NCBI GenBank assembly: GCA_017543285.1 | Contig: JAFYGK010000020.1 | Coordinates: forward strand, 35,297-99,296 | Direction of reading: 5' to 3' | DNA length: 64,000 bases | Source of the DNA: Clostridia bacterium | GTDB taxonomy: Bacteria > Bacillota > Clostridia > Oscillospirales > Acutalibacteraceae | Part shown: positions 51,756 through 60,398 of the stretch, one piece after another | Layout: each line of letters starts with the position of its first letter | Position numbering within the stretch: position 1 is the first letter of the stretch | Program-made: the position numbers and the translations under genes | The notes under the pieces: generated by a model | What the model saw: only the letters and a program-made list of their open reading frames with translations | What the model was told of the DNA's origin: nothing | The model's database searches: none

Positions 51756-53723
51756 ATGTACACGCAATTCCTGCCGGTAACAAGAGAAGAAATGCTCGGC
51801 CGGGGCATATCACGACCCGACTTTGTATATGTGACGGGCGACGCTTATGTCGATCACCCGTCCTTTGGCGCTGCAATAATCTCACGAGTTCTGGAGCATG
51901 CCGGATACTCTGTCGCAATACTTGCTCAGCCCGATTATAAAACATGCGACGATTTCAAACGCTTCGGAAAGCCGCGCCTCGGTTTTCTCGCGACGTCGGG
52001 AAATATTGATTCCATGGTGGCTCACTATTCTGTTTCAAAGCACCGCAGAAAAACCGACTATTATTCGCCAGGAGGGAAAACAGGCCTTCGCCCTGACAGG
52101 GCGGTCATCGTCTACTGCAACCGCATCCGGGAAGCCTACGGCGACGTGCCCGTAATAATCGGCGGGCTTGAGGCGTCGCTGCGCCGCTTCGCCCATTACG
52201 ATTACTGGGAGGACAGGGTGCGCCGAAGCATTCTGGTGGACAGCCGCGCAGACATACTCAGCTACGGCATGGGCGAAAAATCCATATTGCGCATCGCCGA
52301 GCTGCTGGACAAGGGCGTGCCGGTAAAGAAAATACATGACGTGCGCGGTACGGTATATCTGACAAGTGAAGATGATACGCCGCACTTCGATTTTGTCGGA
52401 GGATATGATTACGACGACCTCAAGACCGATAAAAAGCTGTACGCCAGAGCATTCGGCGAGCAGTATGCCGAACAGGATCACATAAACGGCAGAGCGGTCA
52501 CCGAGAGATACGGAGCGCGCCTTTTGGTGCAGAATCCTCCAATGCCGCCGCTCACAAGACAGGAGCTTGATGAAATATACGCGCTGCCCTATACACGCAA
52601 TTATCACCCGATGTACGAGGAAAAGGGCGGTGTTCCGGCGATTGAAGAGATAAAATTCTCAATAACGCACAACCGGGGCTGCTTCGGCGGCTGCAACTTC
52701 TGCGCGCTGGCCTTTCATCAGGGCAGAAGCGTTTCATCACGCAGTATAGAATCGGTCGTCGAGGAGGCGAAATATATCGCAGCCATGCCCGATTTCAAGG
52801 GATACATCCATGACGTAGGCGGCCCGACGGCAAATTTCCGCTTTCCTTCCTGCGACAGGCAGCTTACGGACGGCATGTGCAAAAACAGAAAATGCCTCGC
52901 GCCCAAACCGTGCAAACAGCTCAAGGTCAGCCACAAAGAATATGTTGAGCTTTTACGGCAGGTGGAACAGGTCAAAGGCGTAAAAAAGGTCTTCATCCGC
53001 TCAGGCGTGCGCTTTGATTATCTCATGCTTGACCCCGACGACAGCTTTTTCAGAAAGCTGGTGCGCGATCATGTCAGCGGTCAGCTTAAAGTAGCGCCCG
53101 AACACTGCTGCGACAGCGTGCTGATGAACATGGGAAAGCCGCCTATATCTGTCTACAACGCATTTCGCAAAAAGTATTTTCAGCTTAACGGACAGTACGG
53201 CAAAAATCAGTTTTTGGTGCCATATCTCATCAGCAGTCATCCGGGCAGCACATTAAAGGACGCGGTGGAACTGGCGCTGTATTTAAGGACCTTCTCCTGC
53301 ATGCCCGAGCAGGTGCAGGATTTTTACCCGACGCCGGGCACGGCGTCGACGGTCATGTTTTACACCGGCATAAATCCGCTCAACGGCAGGAGCGTCTATG
53401 TCGAGCGCGACCCGGAAATCAAGCGGATGCAGCGCGCGCTGCTGCAGTATAACCGGCGTGAAAACCATGAGCTTGTACGTAGGGCTCTGATAAAATGCGG
53501 ACGCGGCGATCTCATCGGATACGGCGAAAAATGCCTTGTGCCGCCGCAGAGAGGCGCGGGAAAGGGCAAAGGCGCAGCCGGGAATGAGTCGGCGAGAAAC
53601 GGAAAAAACACACAGGCAGGCAGCAGAAAGGCGACAGGAAATGGCTACAACAAGACAGCAAAGACCGGACAGGCGTCCGCCGCAAAGGGCAGAAAAGCCG
53701 CACAGCGCGGAAAACAAAAATAA
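51756..53723 (+). CDS. YgiQ-family radical SAM protein
   Basis: The product has 655 residues. The N-terminal part binds a cobalamin-like domain in related enzymes (GDAYVDHPSFGAAIISRVLEHAGYSVAILAQPD); the radical SAM core has CFGGCNFC (about 310-317) with the C-x3-C-x2-C cluster motif. A later PAPEHCC-type run (VAPEHCCDSVLMNMGKP) follows. The last 65 residues (GAGKGKGAAGNESARNG...) are a low-complexity basic tail rich in Gly, Lys, Ala and Asn. The role of YgiQ is not settled. It overlaps rlmD by 83 bases, so the two are coupled. Confidence 0.9.
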   Translation: MYTQFLPVTREEMLGRGISRPDFVYVTGDAYVDHPSFGAAIISRVLEHAGYSVAILAQPDYKTCDDFKRFGKPRLGFLATSGNIDSMVAHYSVSKHRRKTDYYSPGGKTGLRPDRAVIVYCNRIREAYGDVPVIIGGLEASLRRFAHYDYWEDRVRRSILVDSRADILSYGMGEKSILRIAELLDKGVPVKKIHDVRGTVYLTSEDDTPHFDFVGGYDYDDLKTDKKLYARAFGEQYAEQDHINGRAVTERYGARLLVQNPPMPPLTRQELDEIYALPYTRNYHPMYEEKGGVPAIEEIKFSITHNRGCFGGCNFCALAFHQGRSVSSRSIESVVEEAKYIAAMPDFKGYIHDVGGPTANFRFPSCDRQLTDGMCKNRKCLAPKPCKQLKVSHKEYVELLRQVEQVKGVKKVFIRSGVRFDYLMLDPDDSFFRKLVRDHVSGQLKVAPEHCCDSVLMNMGKPPISVYNAFRKKYFQLNGQYGKNQFLVPYLISSHPGSTLKDAVELALYLRTFSCMPEQVQDFYPTPGTASTVMFYTGINPLNGRSVYVERDPEIKRMQRALLQYNRRENHELVRRALIKCGRGDLIGYGEKCLVPPQRGAGKGKGAAGNESARNGKNTQAGSRKATGNGYNKTAKTGQASAAKGRKAAQRGKQK

Positions 53724-54915
53724 TGCACAAGCAAAAGGCGCTGGCGCAGACAAGAACGGTGCGGTCTCAGAGCCATACTGCAAAAAGAACAAACGCTGCG
53801 GCGGCTGCCAGATGATGCACATTCCTTATGAAACGCAGCTTAAAATAAAACAGTCGCGGGTTGAGCGGCTGCTCAGACCATTTTGCCGTGTGGAAAAGAT
53901 CATCGGCATGGACAACCCCTACCACTATCGCAACAAGGTCAGCGCCGCCTTCGGCGTCAACCGCCGCCGTGAGATAATCTCGGGCGTATACCAGTCGTCC
54001 AGCCATTCGATAGTTTCGGTGGACGACTGTCTCATCGAGGACAAAGCAGCCGACAAAATCGTTGTGACGATACGCTCGCTGCTTTCGAGCTTCAGGCTGC
54101 TGCCATACAACGAGGATTCGCAGATGGGTTTTCTGCGTCATGTGCTTATCCGGCGCGGCTTTGCGACCGGACAGACAATGGTCGTTCTCGTCACCGCGAG
54201 GGAAATGTTTCCCGGGAAAAGCAATTTTGTCAGGGCGCTGATCGCAGCTCATCCGGAAATCACAACCATAGTGCAGAACATAAACGGCGAGCGCACAAGC
54301 ATGGTGCTGGGCGACAGGGAAAAGGTACTTTACGGGCGGGGCAAAATAGAGGACATTCTTTGCGGTCTGCGCTTCAACATATCGCCGCGCTCCTTTTATC
54401 AGATAAACCCCGTACAGACAGAGATTCTATACAAAAAGGCGATTGAAGCGGCGCGCCTGACCAGATCCGACAGGGTCATCGACGCGTATTGCGGTATCGG
54501 TACAATCGGCATGATTGCCGCTGAATCCGCCGGACAGGTCGTCGGCGTGGAGCTGAACGGCGACGCAGTGCGCGATGCGAGGGAAAACGCAAGGCTGAAC
54601 TTCATAGACAACGTGCGCTTTTACAAGGGAGATGCGGGCCTCTTCATGGACGAAATGGCCTCGAACGGCGACAGGGCCGACGTAGTTATAATGGATCCGC
54701 CGCGATCCGGCAGCAGCGAAAGGTTTCTTCGCTCGCTCGTAAACATGAGACCTGACAGGGTGGTTTATGTTTCGTGCAATCCGGAAACACTGGCGAGGGA
54801 TCTTGTTTTGCTGAAAAAAGGCGGCTACAGGGCGCAGTATGCTCAGCCGGTGGATATGTTTCCGCATACCGAGCATGTGGAGACGGTCGTATTGATGATG
54901 AGGAAAGACGCTTAA
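53641..54915 (+). CDS. rlmD: 23S rRNA (uracil-5-)-methyltransferase RlmD
   Basis: The product has 424 residues. An N-terminal basic, low-complexity part (about 1-45) precedes the iron-sulphur site CKKNKRCGGCQ (about 47-57). The methyltransferase has DAYCGIGTIGMIAAE (about 281-295), the SAM site, DPPRSG (about 351-356), and the catalytic Cys in YVSCNPETLARD (about 378-389). The end HTEHVETVVLMMRKDA matches the standard C-terminus. A start at 53641 is preferred to the longer frame from 53536, which lies inside the YgiQ gene. A decayed partial copy of its last 35 residues lies at 56998-57111. Confidence 0.85.
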   Translation: MATTRQQRPDRRPPQRAEKPHSAENKNNAQAKGAGADKNGAVSEPYCKKNKRCGGCQMMHIPYETQLKIKQSRVERLLRPFCRVEKIIGMDNPYHYRNKVSAAFGVNRRREIISGVYQSSSHSIVSVDDCLIEDKAADKIVVTIRSLLSSFRLLPYNEDSQMGFLRHVLIRRGFATGQTMVVLVTAREMFPGKSNFVRALIAAHPEITTIVQNINGERTSMVLGDREKVLYGRGKIEDILCGLRFNISPRSFYQINPVQTEILYKKAIEAARLTRSDRVIDAYCGIGTIGMIAAESAGQVVGVELNGDAVRDARENARLNFIDNVRFYKGDAGLFMDEMASNGDRADVVIMDPPRSGSSERFLRSLVNMRPDRVVYVSCNPETLARDLVLLKKGGYRAQYAQPVDMFPHTEHVETVVLMMRKDA

Positions 54916-54996
54916 GGCCGAAAAATGCCGGAAATAAGGCTGTCGGGAATCTGCCCGCTCTCACTGGAGGAAGATTCTGACCGCGAAAATCACTCA

Positions 54997-55122
54997 GAGG
55001 AAGCATATCAACCGCTCTTTTCATAGGGCTGAGTTGACCATTTTGATGTTTTTCGGCAGGGCAGAGTCAGTGATTTGGATAACGGCATGCTGAGGCTGTG
55101 ATCTGGATGTCAGGACGACAAC
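54997..55122 (+). repeat. Intergenic repeat, copy A
   Basis: The 117 bases from 54997 (GAGGAAGCATATCAACCGCT...) to 55113 differ from copy C at 57209-57325 in only six positions by my count. A further nine bases (GACGACAAC) are shared with copy B. It stands between rlmD and the first chromate transporter gene. Confidence 0.85.
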
Positions 55123-55158
55123 CCGGGATTTGCCGGAATAATAGATGGGGAGCAGATA

Positions 55159-55731
55159 ATGAAACTGTTGTTGGATTTGTTTTTGACTTTTTCAAAAATC
55201 GGGCTGTTTACTTTCGGCGGCGGGTACGCTATGATCCCGCATATCGAAAGCACCTGTGTCACAAGGAAAGAATGGATCGCCCACGAAGAAATGATGGATA
55301 TCGCGGTGATTGCCGAATCAACGCCAGGTCCCATCGCGATCAACTGCGCCACTTACGTCGGACTAAAGAAGAAGGGTATCCCGGGGGCTGCCGCGGCGAC
55401 GCTCGGCGTTATTCTTCCGTCTTTCCTCATCCTCCTTCTCATATCGTTTTTTCTTGACAGTTTTCTTGAGATCAGGTGGGTCGCGAGCGCATTCAAGGGA
55501 ATCAAGATCGCCGTCGGCATACTGATTCTCGACGCGGCGGTAAAAATGATTGTGAAAATGAAAAAGACGCCGCTTCCGATCATGATTCTTTCGGCTTCCT
55601 TTGCCGCTATGATGCTCATAAACATCTTTGCTTTGCGGGTCTCTACCATAATACTCATGCTTGCGGCTGCGATCACCGGCCTTTCCGTTTATCTGATAAA
55701 GCGCCCTGATCACAAGGAGGCGTTCAAATGA
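55159..55731 (+). CDS. chrA: Chromate transporter, N-terminal half subunit
   Basis: The product has 190 residues with about five hydrophobic segments. FSKIGLFTFGGGYAMIPHIE (about 9-28), VIAESTPGPIAINCATYVG (about 50-68) and GAAAATLGVILPSFLILLL are the marks of a single CHR domain. In this short-chain form two CHR proteins must pair to make a functional antiporter. It ends in ATGA, with the second subunit starting at once. GGGGAGCAG upstream. Confidence 0.85.
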   Translation: MKLLLDLFLTFSKIGLFTFGGGYAMIPHIESTCVTRKEWIAHEEMMDIAVIAESTPGPIAINCATYVGLKKKGIPGAAAATLGVILPSFLILLLISFFLDSFLEIRWVASAFKGIKIAVGILILDAAVKMIVKMKKTPLPIMILSASFAAMMLINIFALRVSTIILMLAAAITGLSVYLIKRPDHKEAFK

Positions 55732-56291
55732 TCCTACTTGAACTGCTTCTCGGTTTTATTGAGATCGGTTGTTTCTCCTTCGGCGGAGCCTACGGAGCGA
55801 TCCCGCTGATCCGCGAAGTCGTGCTTTCATACGGCTGGATCGAGGAAGAAAAGCTATCGTATATGATCGCTGTCAGCGAAAGCACGCCCGGGCCGATCAT
55901 GGTCAATCTGGCAACGTACATCGGAAGCACAAAGGCGGGCGTCCCGGGGGCGATTATTGCGACCGCCGCCGTTATACTCCCGGCGTTCCTGATCGTGATT
56001 GTTCTGACGCTTCTTTTGAAGAAACTGATAAAGAATGGCGCTTTTCAGTCGATGCTCGGCGCTCTGGAAGCGTGTGTCATCGGTATCGTCCTCGCCACCG
56101 GTGTCTATATGATCCTGAAAAACGGCATCGGCAGTTTCGCCGCCGCTTCGGCAGATATTGTCGCGATCGCGATGACGATCGCGCTGGGCGGGGTGTATTT
56201 CGGTTCGAGGAAGATCCTGAAAAAAGGAATATCCCCGATACTTCTGATATGCCTGGCCGGTATCGCGGGGGTATTCGTATACGGATGGTAA
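55728..56291 (+). CDS. chrA: Chromate transporter, second half subunit
   Basis: The product has 187 residues, again a single CHR domain: GFIEIGCFSFGGAYGAIPLI, AVSESTPGPIMVNLATYIGSTKAGVPGAI and about five hydrophobic segments. The start overlaps the preceding gene by four bases (ATGA), typical of CHR pairs. The two halves probably form one antiporter for chromate or an unknown anion. Confidence 0.85.
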   Translation: MILLELLLGFIEIGCFSFGGAYGAIPLIREVVLSYGWIEEEKLSYMIAVSESTPGPIMVNLATYIGSTKAGVPGAIIATAAVILPAFLIVIVLTLLLKKLIKNGAFQSMLGALEACVIGIVLATGVYMILKNGIGSFAAASADIVAIAMTIALGGVYFGSRKILKKGISPILLICLAGIAGVFVYGW

Positions 56292-56298
56292 CCCGTGA

Positions 56299-56342
56299 TA
56301 TAACGGCATGTTGAGGCTGTGATTCGGATGTCAGGACGACAA
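56299..56342 (+). repeat. Intergenic repeat, partial copy B
   Basis: 44 bases (ATAACGGCATGTTGAGGCTG to GACGACAAC) match the end of copy A with three differences. It lies 24 bases before the start of the gene at 56366. Confidence 0.75.
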
Positions 56343-56365
56343 CTCGAAGTTTGCAGGTGAGCAGT

Positions 56366-56971
56366 ATGCGTGAATTGATAAACGATCCTTTTTATGAACT
56401 GATAAAAAAATACGACAGATGCGTCATCGACTATTGCCTCATCGAAGACGATACGCCTCATCAGGGGAAACGCTCGCATAAGGACGCTGTTTTGTTTGCT
56501 ATGCTCAAAGTGATAGAGCGGTATATCGAAGAGCAGCTCATGGACGAGATCATGTATTGCGGGGAAGTTCAGGATGAGCCTTTCCCATGGAATCTGGATA
56601 TAGGGAAAGCACAGGGTCATCAGATCGATTCGGCAGCGTTGCTTCATGTACCGGAGATACTTAGGACAGACCGCATCGGCCAAAGGTTTTATGACTGCGG
56701 CTTACCGGATCCTTTAAAAGGAGAGCAGATACCGTACTGGTATGCTTTCTGGGAAACCCCGCATACGTCGGGATACGGGCCGGATGATTTCCGCAAGGTC
56801 AATTCAGTCCTGTTCCCGGAGGGCACAGATGAACTGGAGATATTTGAGTGGACGACAGACTGGTCGAATTATTTTGAAGCCGGCCATGAATGGTGGGGCG
56901 CCGCATGCTGGAGCATATATGACAAGCGTATGAACAGATATGTTGTAATTATGGCTGAAGCAACAGACTGA
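56366..56971 (+). CDS. Unrecognised acidic protein
   Basis: The product has 201 residues. There are many Trp, Tyr and acidic residues (PWNLDIGKAQGHQID, YWYAFWETPHTSGYGPDDF, WTTDWSNYFEAGHEWWGAACWS). It is probably a folded soluble protein; no signal peptide. I do not recognise a family. ATG 56366 is preferred to the TTG at 56351 because GGTGAGCAG lies just before it. It stands between repeat copies B and C, separate from the chromate genes. Confidence 0.55.
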   Translation: MRELINDPFYELIKKYDRCVIDYCLIEDDTPHQGKRSHKDAVLFAMLKVIERYIEEQLMDEIMYCGEVQDEPFPWNLDIGKAQGHQIDSAALLHVPEILRTDRIGQRFYDCGLPDPLKGEQIPYWYAFWETPHTSGYGPDDFRKVNSVLFPEGTDELEIFEWTTDWSNYFEAGHEWWGAACWSIYDKRMNRYVVIMAEATD

Positions 56972-56997
56972 CAAATTCCAGCTTATCGGCTTGTTCC

Positions 56998-57111
56998 CGT
57001 CAACGGGCAAATGTTTCCGGACGCCAGTCAGCGAACGGTCGAAAAAATTAATCAGCGCTATTGCGGTCTCAGGCCATGTCGGGACAGTAGTATTGATGAC
57101 GAGGACCGACG
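56998..57111 (+). pseudogene. Decayed duplicate of the rlmD 3' end
   Basis: Two pieces match the end of rlmD: GTCAACGGGCAAATGTTTCCG (compare the VDMFP codons) and CATGTCGGGACAGTAGTATTG (compare the HVETVV codons), followed by GATGACGAGGACCGACGCC. They are broken by about 50 unrelated bases and a frame change, so no protein can be made. Confidence 0.7.
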
Positions 57112-57208
57112 CCGGAAAGGGCCGAGATATACTGAAATAAAGGGATTCGAGGCTTGCCCCCAAAAACCGGCGGCGCCGAAAAACCGATCAAAACACAAAA
57201 ATCGCTCC

Positions 57209-57325
57209 GAGGAAGCATATCAACCGCTCTGTCCGGAGGGCTGAGTTGACCATTTTGATGTTTTTCGGCAGGGCAGAGTCAGTGATTTGGATAACGGCAT
57301 GCTGAGGCTGTGATCCGGACGTCAG
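57209..57325 (+). repeat. Intergenic repeat, copy C
   Basis: 117 bases matching copy A with six differences. It follows the rlmD-end remnant, in the same order as copy A follows intact rlmD, so the duplicated stretch is about 250 bases long in total. Confidence 0.85.
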
Positions 57326-57349
57326 AGCAGTGTCATTATACATATAACG

Positions 57350-57394
57350 CAACTAAACATAACAAAAAGCAAAGAATTCTGTTATGTGCAGTTG
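57350..57394 (+). promoter_or_regulatory. Candidate operator or hairpin before the ABC operon
   Basis: CAACT-AAA-CATAAC (57350-57363) and GTTATG-TGC-AGTTG (57381-57394) form two aligned inverted arms of 11 paired bases, with a 17-base centre. It may bind the XRE-AbrB protein encoded at the end of this operon. Confidence 0.4.
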
Positions 57395-57455
57395 GTAGAA
57401 ATTTGAGCAACTATGATTTACAATATTCATACAAATCAAATTTTTGGAGGTTTAT

Positions 57456-58178
57456 ATGGTTATTGTAGAAATACAGGATCTGGTCAAAAAATATCCTTCA
57501 TTTGAGCTGAAGGATATATCCTTCAGCCTTGAGAGCGGAAGGATCACTGGTTTTATCGGGCGAAACGGCGCGGGAAAAACGACAACAATCAAGTCCATGC
57601 TGAACATGATCCATCCGGATAGCGGGATGATTCGATATTTCAACAGACCCTTCGTGGGCAATGAGGCGGACATAAAGAAGCGAATCGGCTATTCTACCGG
57701 AACTGTCAGCTGGTATCCAAGAAAAAAGATACGGGATATTGTCGATATTGTAAAAAGGTTCTATGACACATGGGATGAAGCGTCTTATCGAAAGTATCTC
57801 GACCTGTTTTCCATAGACGAGATGAAAACGCCGCTTGAGCTGTCCGAGGGCATGAAGGTGAAAGTAAACCTGATGCTTGCGCTTGCGCACAAATCGGAGG
57901 TGCTGATTCTGGACGAGCCGACAAGCGGCCTTGATCCGTTTTCCCGAAACGAGCTTTTGGGAATCTTTACAGAGCTTAGGAACAATGGCGTGACCGTGTT
58001 TTTCTCTACCCACATTATCACCGATATAGAGAAGTGCGCGGACGACATCATATATATTTCAAAGGGGCGAATCGTTGCGGCAATGTCCAAGGAGGATTTT
58101 ATCCGGCAGTATTCCGGGGCCGGCGAGAGCCTTGAAGATACGATACTCAGGCTGGAGGGAGGCGCGATTCATGCGTAA
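57456..58178 (+). CDS. ABC transporter ATP-binding protein
   Basis: The product has 240 residues. Walker A is GRNGAGKTTT (about 37-46), the signature LSEGMKVKVNL (about 131-141), Walker B LILDEPTSGLD (about 151-161) and the switch STHI (about 185). It is typical of ABC-2 drug or lipid exporters. ATG 57456 follows GGAGG by five bases. It overlaps the permease gene by 8 bases. Confidence 0.9.
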   Translation: MVIVEIQDLVKKYPSFELKDISFSLESGRITGFIGRNGAGKTTTIKSMLNMIHPDSGMIRYFNRPFVGNEADIKKRIGYSTGTVSWYPRKKIRDIVDIVKRFYDTWDEASYRKYLDLFSIDEMKTPLELSEGMKVKVNLMLALAHKSEVLILDEPTSGLDPFSRNELLGIFTELRNNGVTVFFSTHIITDIEKCADDIIYISKGRIVAAMSKEDFIRQYSGAGESLEDTILRLEGGAIHA

Positions 58179-58824
58179 CGTACTTCGGAAAGAAATGCGA
58201 CTGAGCTCATCAATACTCTCATACCTGTTCATCCCGTTCGGACTGATGTTTCTTCTGCCCGGTTACCCCGTGCTGTGCGGAGCCTTCTTTGTGTCCCTCG
58301 GATTATTCCAGAGCTTTCAGACTGCCAGAGAAGCAAACGATATTGTGTTTTCGGTATTGCTGCCTACGGCAAAAAGCGATGTGGTCAAAGGAAAGTATCT
58401 GTTTGTCTGCCTTATCGAAGGCTGTGCATTTTTGCTGATGGCGCTGGCGGTCGGTCTTCGCATGACAGTCCTTTCACAGTCTGAAGCATATCGAAACAAT
58501 GCTTTGATGAACGCCAATTTCTTTGCATTAGGGATGGCGTGCGTCATCTTCGGCTTGTTTAACTGGATCTTTGTGGGCGGATTCTTCAAAACAGCCTACA
58601 AGTTCGGACGTCCCTTTGTTGCCTTTATAATTGCCTGCTTCCTGGTTATATTCACGGCAGAAGCGCTGCACCATATCCCGGGGCTGGAAAGGCTGAACGC
58701 CTTCGGTACGGAAGATATTGCCGTACAGCTGATTATGTTGACGGCGGGAATCCTCATTTTCCTGCTGACAACCGCGCTGTCATACAGGAGATCATGCAAG
58801 CGGTTTGAAAAAATAGATATTTGA
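58171..58824 (+). CDS. ABC-2 type permease
   Basis: The product has 217 residues and about six hydrophobic segments after the first 20 residues (MRNVLRKEMRLSSSILSYLF). GGAGGGAGG stands before the ATG. It works with the ATPase at 57456. Export or efflux is likely; the substrate is not evident. Confidence 0.8.
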   Translation: MRNVLRKEMRLSSSILSYLFIPFGLMFLLPGYPVLCGAFFVSLGLFQSFQTAREANDIVFSVLLPTAKSDVVKGKYLFVCLIEGCAFLLMALAVGLRMTVLSQSEAYRNNALMNANFFALGMACVIFGLFNWIFVGGFFKTAYKFGRPFVAFIIACFLVIFTAEALHHIPGLERLNAFGTEDIAVQLIMLTAGILIFLLTTALSYRRSCKRFEKIDI

Positions 58825-58837
58825 GGAGAATCCGGCG

Positions 58838-59278
58838 ATGTTGAAAGATAATCTGGTTATGCTGCGAAACATTCACGGGTTTTCGCAGGAAGCGATCGCG
58901 GAAAAAATAGGCATTTCACGGCAGGCATATGCAAAATGGGAGACCGGCGCCACCGTTCCCGATGTTGAAAAATGCAGTCTTTTGGCGGAAGTATACGGAA
59001 CGACCATTGACAGCCTGATTCGGACAGAGCCGGTAGAAGGAGTGGGAATGATTCCTCCCGCGCCGAAAGGGAAGAATGTTTGGGGCTCTGTCGCGGTCAA
59101 TGACAGAGGCCAGATCGTAATCCCCAAGGGTGCGAGAGACCTGTTCGGGCTGACAGGAGGTCAGCGTTTGATCGTTCTCAGCGACGAAACCGGAATTGCC
59201 CTGATACCGGACGAGGCATTCATGGAGAGCATGAAAAGAGCCATGGAATATATGGACAAAGAGGCCGACGAGATGTGA
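58838..59278 (+). CDS. XRE-AbrB fusion transcriptional regulator
   Basis: The product has 146 residues. Residues 1-60 form an XRE helix-turn-helix (LRNIHGFSQEAIAEKIGISRQAYAKWETGATVPDVEKCSLLAEVY). Residues about 80-130 form an AbrB/SpoVT swapped-hairpin (SVAVNDRGQIVIPKGARDLFGLTGGQRLIVLSDETGIALIP). Each half binds DNA in other proteins, so the fusion could read two half-sites. It is the third gene of the ABC operon and probably its regulator. Confidence 0.85.
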   Translation: MLKDNLVMLRNIHGFSQEAIAEKIGISRQAYAKWETGATVPDVEKCSLLAEVYGTTIDSLIRTEPVEGVGMIPPAPKGKNVWGSVAVNDRGQIVIPKGARDLFGLTGGQRLIVLSDETGIALIPDEAFMESMKRAMEYMDKEADEM

Positions 59279-59597
59279 AAAACGGCTCTCCCTGCTGCCG
59301 TCATCGGCGGCGGGGAGAGGAAATAGGAAATCAGCAGACAAAAAGGGTGATAATCCCGGCCGATAATACATTTGAAGGAAAAACGGGCAGAAAAACATCG
59401 GGCGGAGATCAGAATCGCTCCGCTTCAGAAGCGTACAACAGACTTCGGACAAGGGAAGCCCCGGACCGTTTCAGGACATACGGCTGATGTCCGGGCGGCT
59501 TTCCTGCCGTCTGGCGCGTGGAGTCGTTTTGCTGCCAAAAAATAATAAGGTCAGGGTGCGGAAAAATGCTATAATATAGAAAACTGAACGGAAGGGG
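59279..59597 (+). other. Intergenic region with an extended -10 promoter
   Basis: 319 bases hold no gene. TGCTATAAT (59567-59575) is an extended -10 about 23 bases before the methyltransferase start; no -35 is visible. A G/C-rich inverted repeat with GATGTCCGGGCGG lies near 59480-59500. Confidence 0.5.
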
Positions 59598-60398
59598 ATG
59601 ATTCCCGCGGAAATAACCGATAGCCGTATAGATGCCGGGAAAGCATTTGACTGGGGAAGAACCTCAGAGGAATACGCAAAATACAGGGATATTTATCCGG
59701 AGGAGTTTTATCTGAAAATCTTGGATAGAGGGTTATGCACCGATGGGCAGAAAGTACTGGACCTCGGAACAGGAACCGGCGTGCTGCCACGTAATATGTA
59801 CCGATACGGCGCAAGCTGGACGGGCACGGATATCTCGCCCGAGCAGATAGAGCAGGCAAAACGCCTGTCAGATGACGCCGGGATGAAGATTGATTTTCGT
59901 GTTGTGTCCGCTGAAGAGGCCGATTTTCCGAACGGAAGCTTTGATGTGATCACCGCATGTCAGTGTTTCTGGTATTTTGACCATGAGCGCGTGATGCCAA
60001 AACTGGCCAGGATTCTTAAGCCTGACGGAAAGCTGCTGATCCTGAATATGGCATGGCTTCCCTTCGAAGATGATATTGCGAGAAAAAGTGAAGACCTTGT
60101 GCTGAAATACAGCCCCAATTGGTCGGGGGCGGGGGAGATCAGGCACCCGATATGGATACCGGATGCAGCTTATGAATATTTCGAGATGGAATACCATGAA
60201 GAGTATGATGTGAAGATACCTTTTACGAAGGAGTCCTGGCATGGACGGATGAAAGCCTGCCGCGGCGCAGGCGCGTCACTGTCTGCGGAAGAACTTGCGA
60301 AATGGGACGAAGAACACAGAAAGCTGCTTGGTGAAATAGCGCCTGAACAATTTGAGGTACTTCATTATGCGGCTTTTGCGGTGCTGAGGAAGAAATGA
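59598..60398 (+). CDS. Class I SAM-dependent methyltransferase
   Basis: The product has 266 residues. Motif I is VLDLGTGTGVLPRNMYRYG (about 53-71), then TGTDISPEQIEQAKR (about 74-88), and motif with FDVITACQCFWYFD (about 115-128). Its overall length and residues fit small-molecule methyltransferases. The substrate is unknown. Overlaps the following hydrolase gene by four bases. Confidence 0.85.
   Translation: MIPAEITDSRIDAGKAFDWGRTSEEYAKYRDIYPEEFYLKILDRGLCTDGQKVLDLGTGTGVLPRNMYRYGASWTGTDISPEQIEQAKRLSDDAGMKIDFRVVSAEEADFPNGSFDVITACQCFWYFDHERVMPKLARILKPDGKLLILNMAWLPFEDDIARKSEDLVLKYSPNWSGAGEIRHPIWIPDAAYEYFEMEYHEEYDVKIPFTKESWHGRMKACRGAGASLSAEELAKWDEEHRKLLGEIAPEQFEVLHYAAFAVLRKK

Noticed and set aside
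55159..56291. Frameshifted single chrA gene
   Set aside because: Each half has its own start and ribosome site and is one complete CHR domain, as in known two-gene chromate transporters.
57011..57244. Plus-strand frame in the accessory patch
   Set aside because: It runs through the decayed rlmD end and into the repeat, and resembles rlmD only in scattered pieces.
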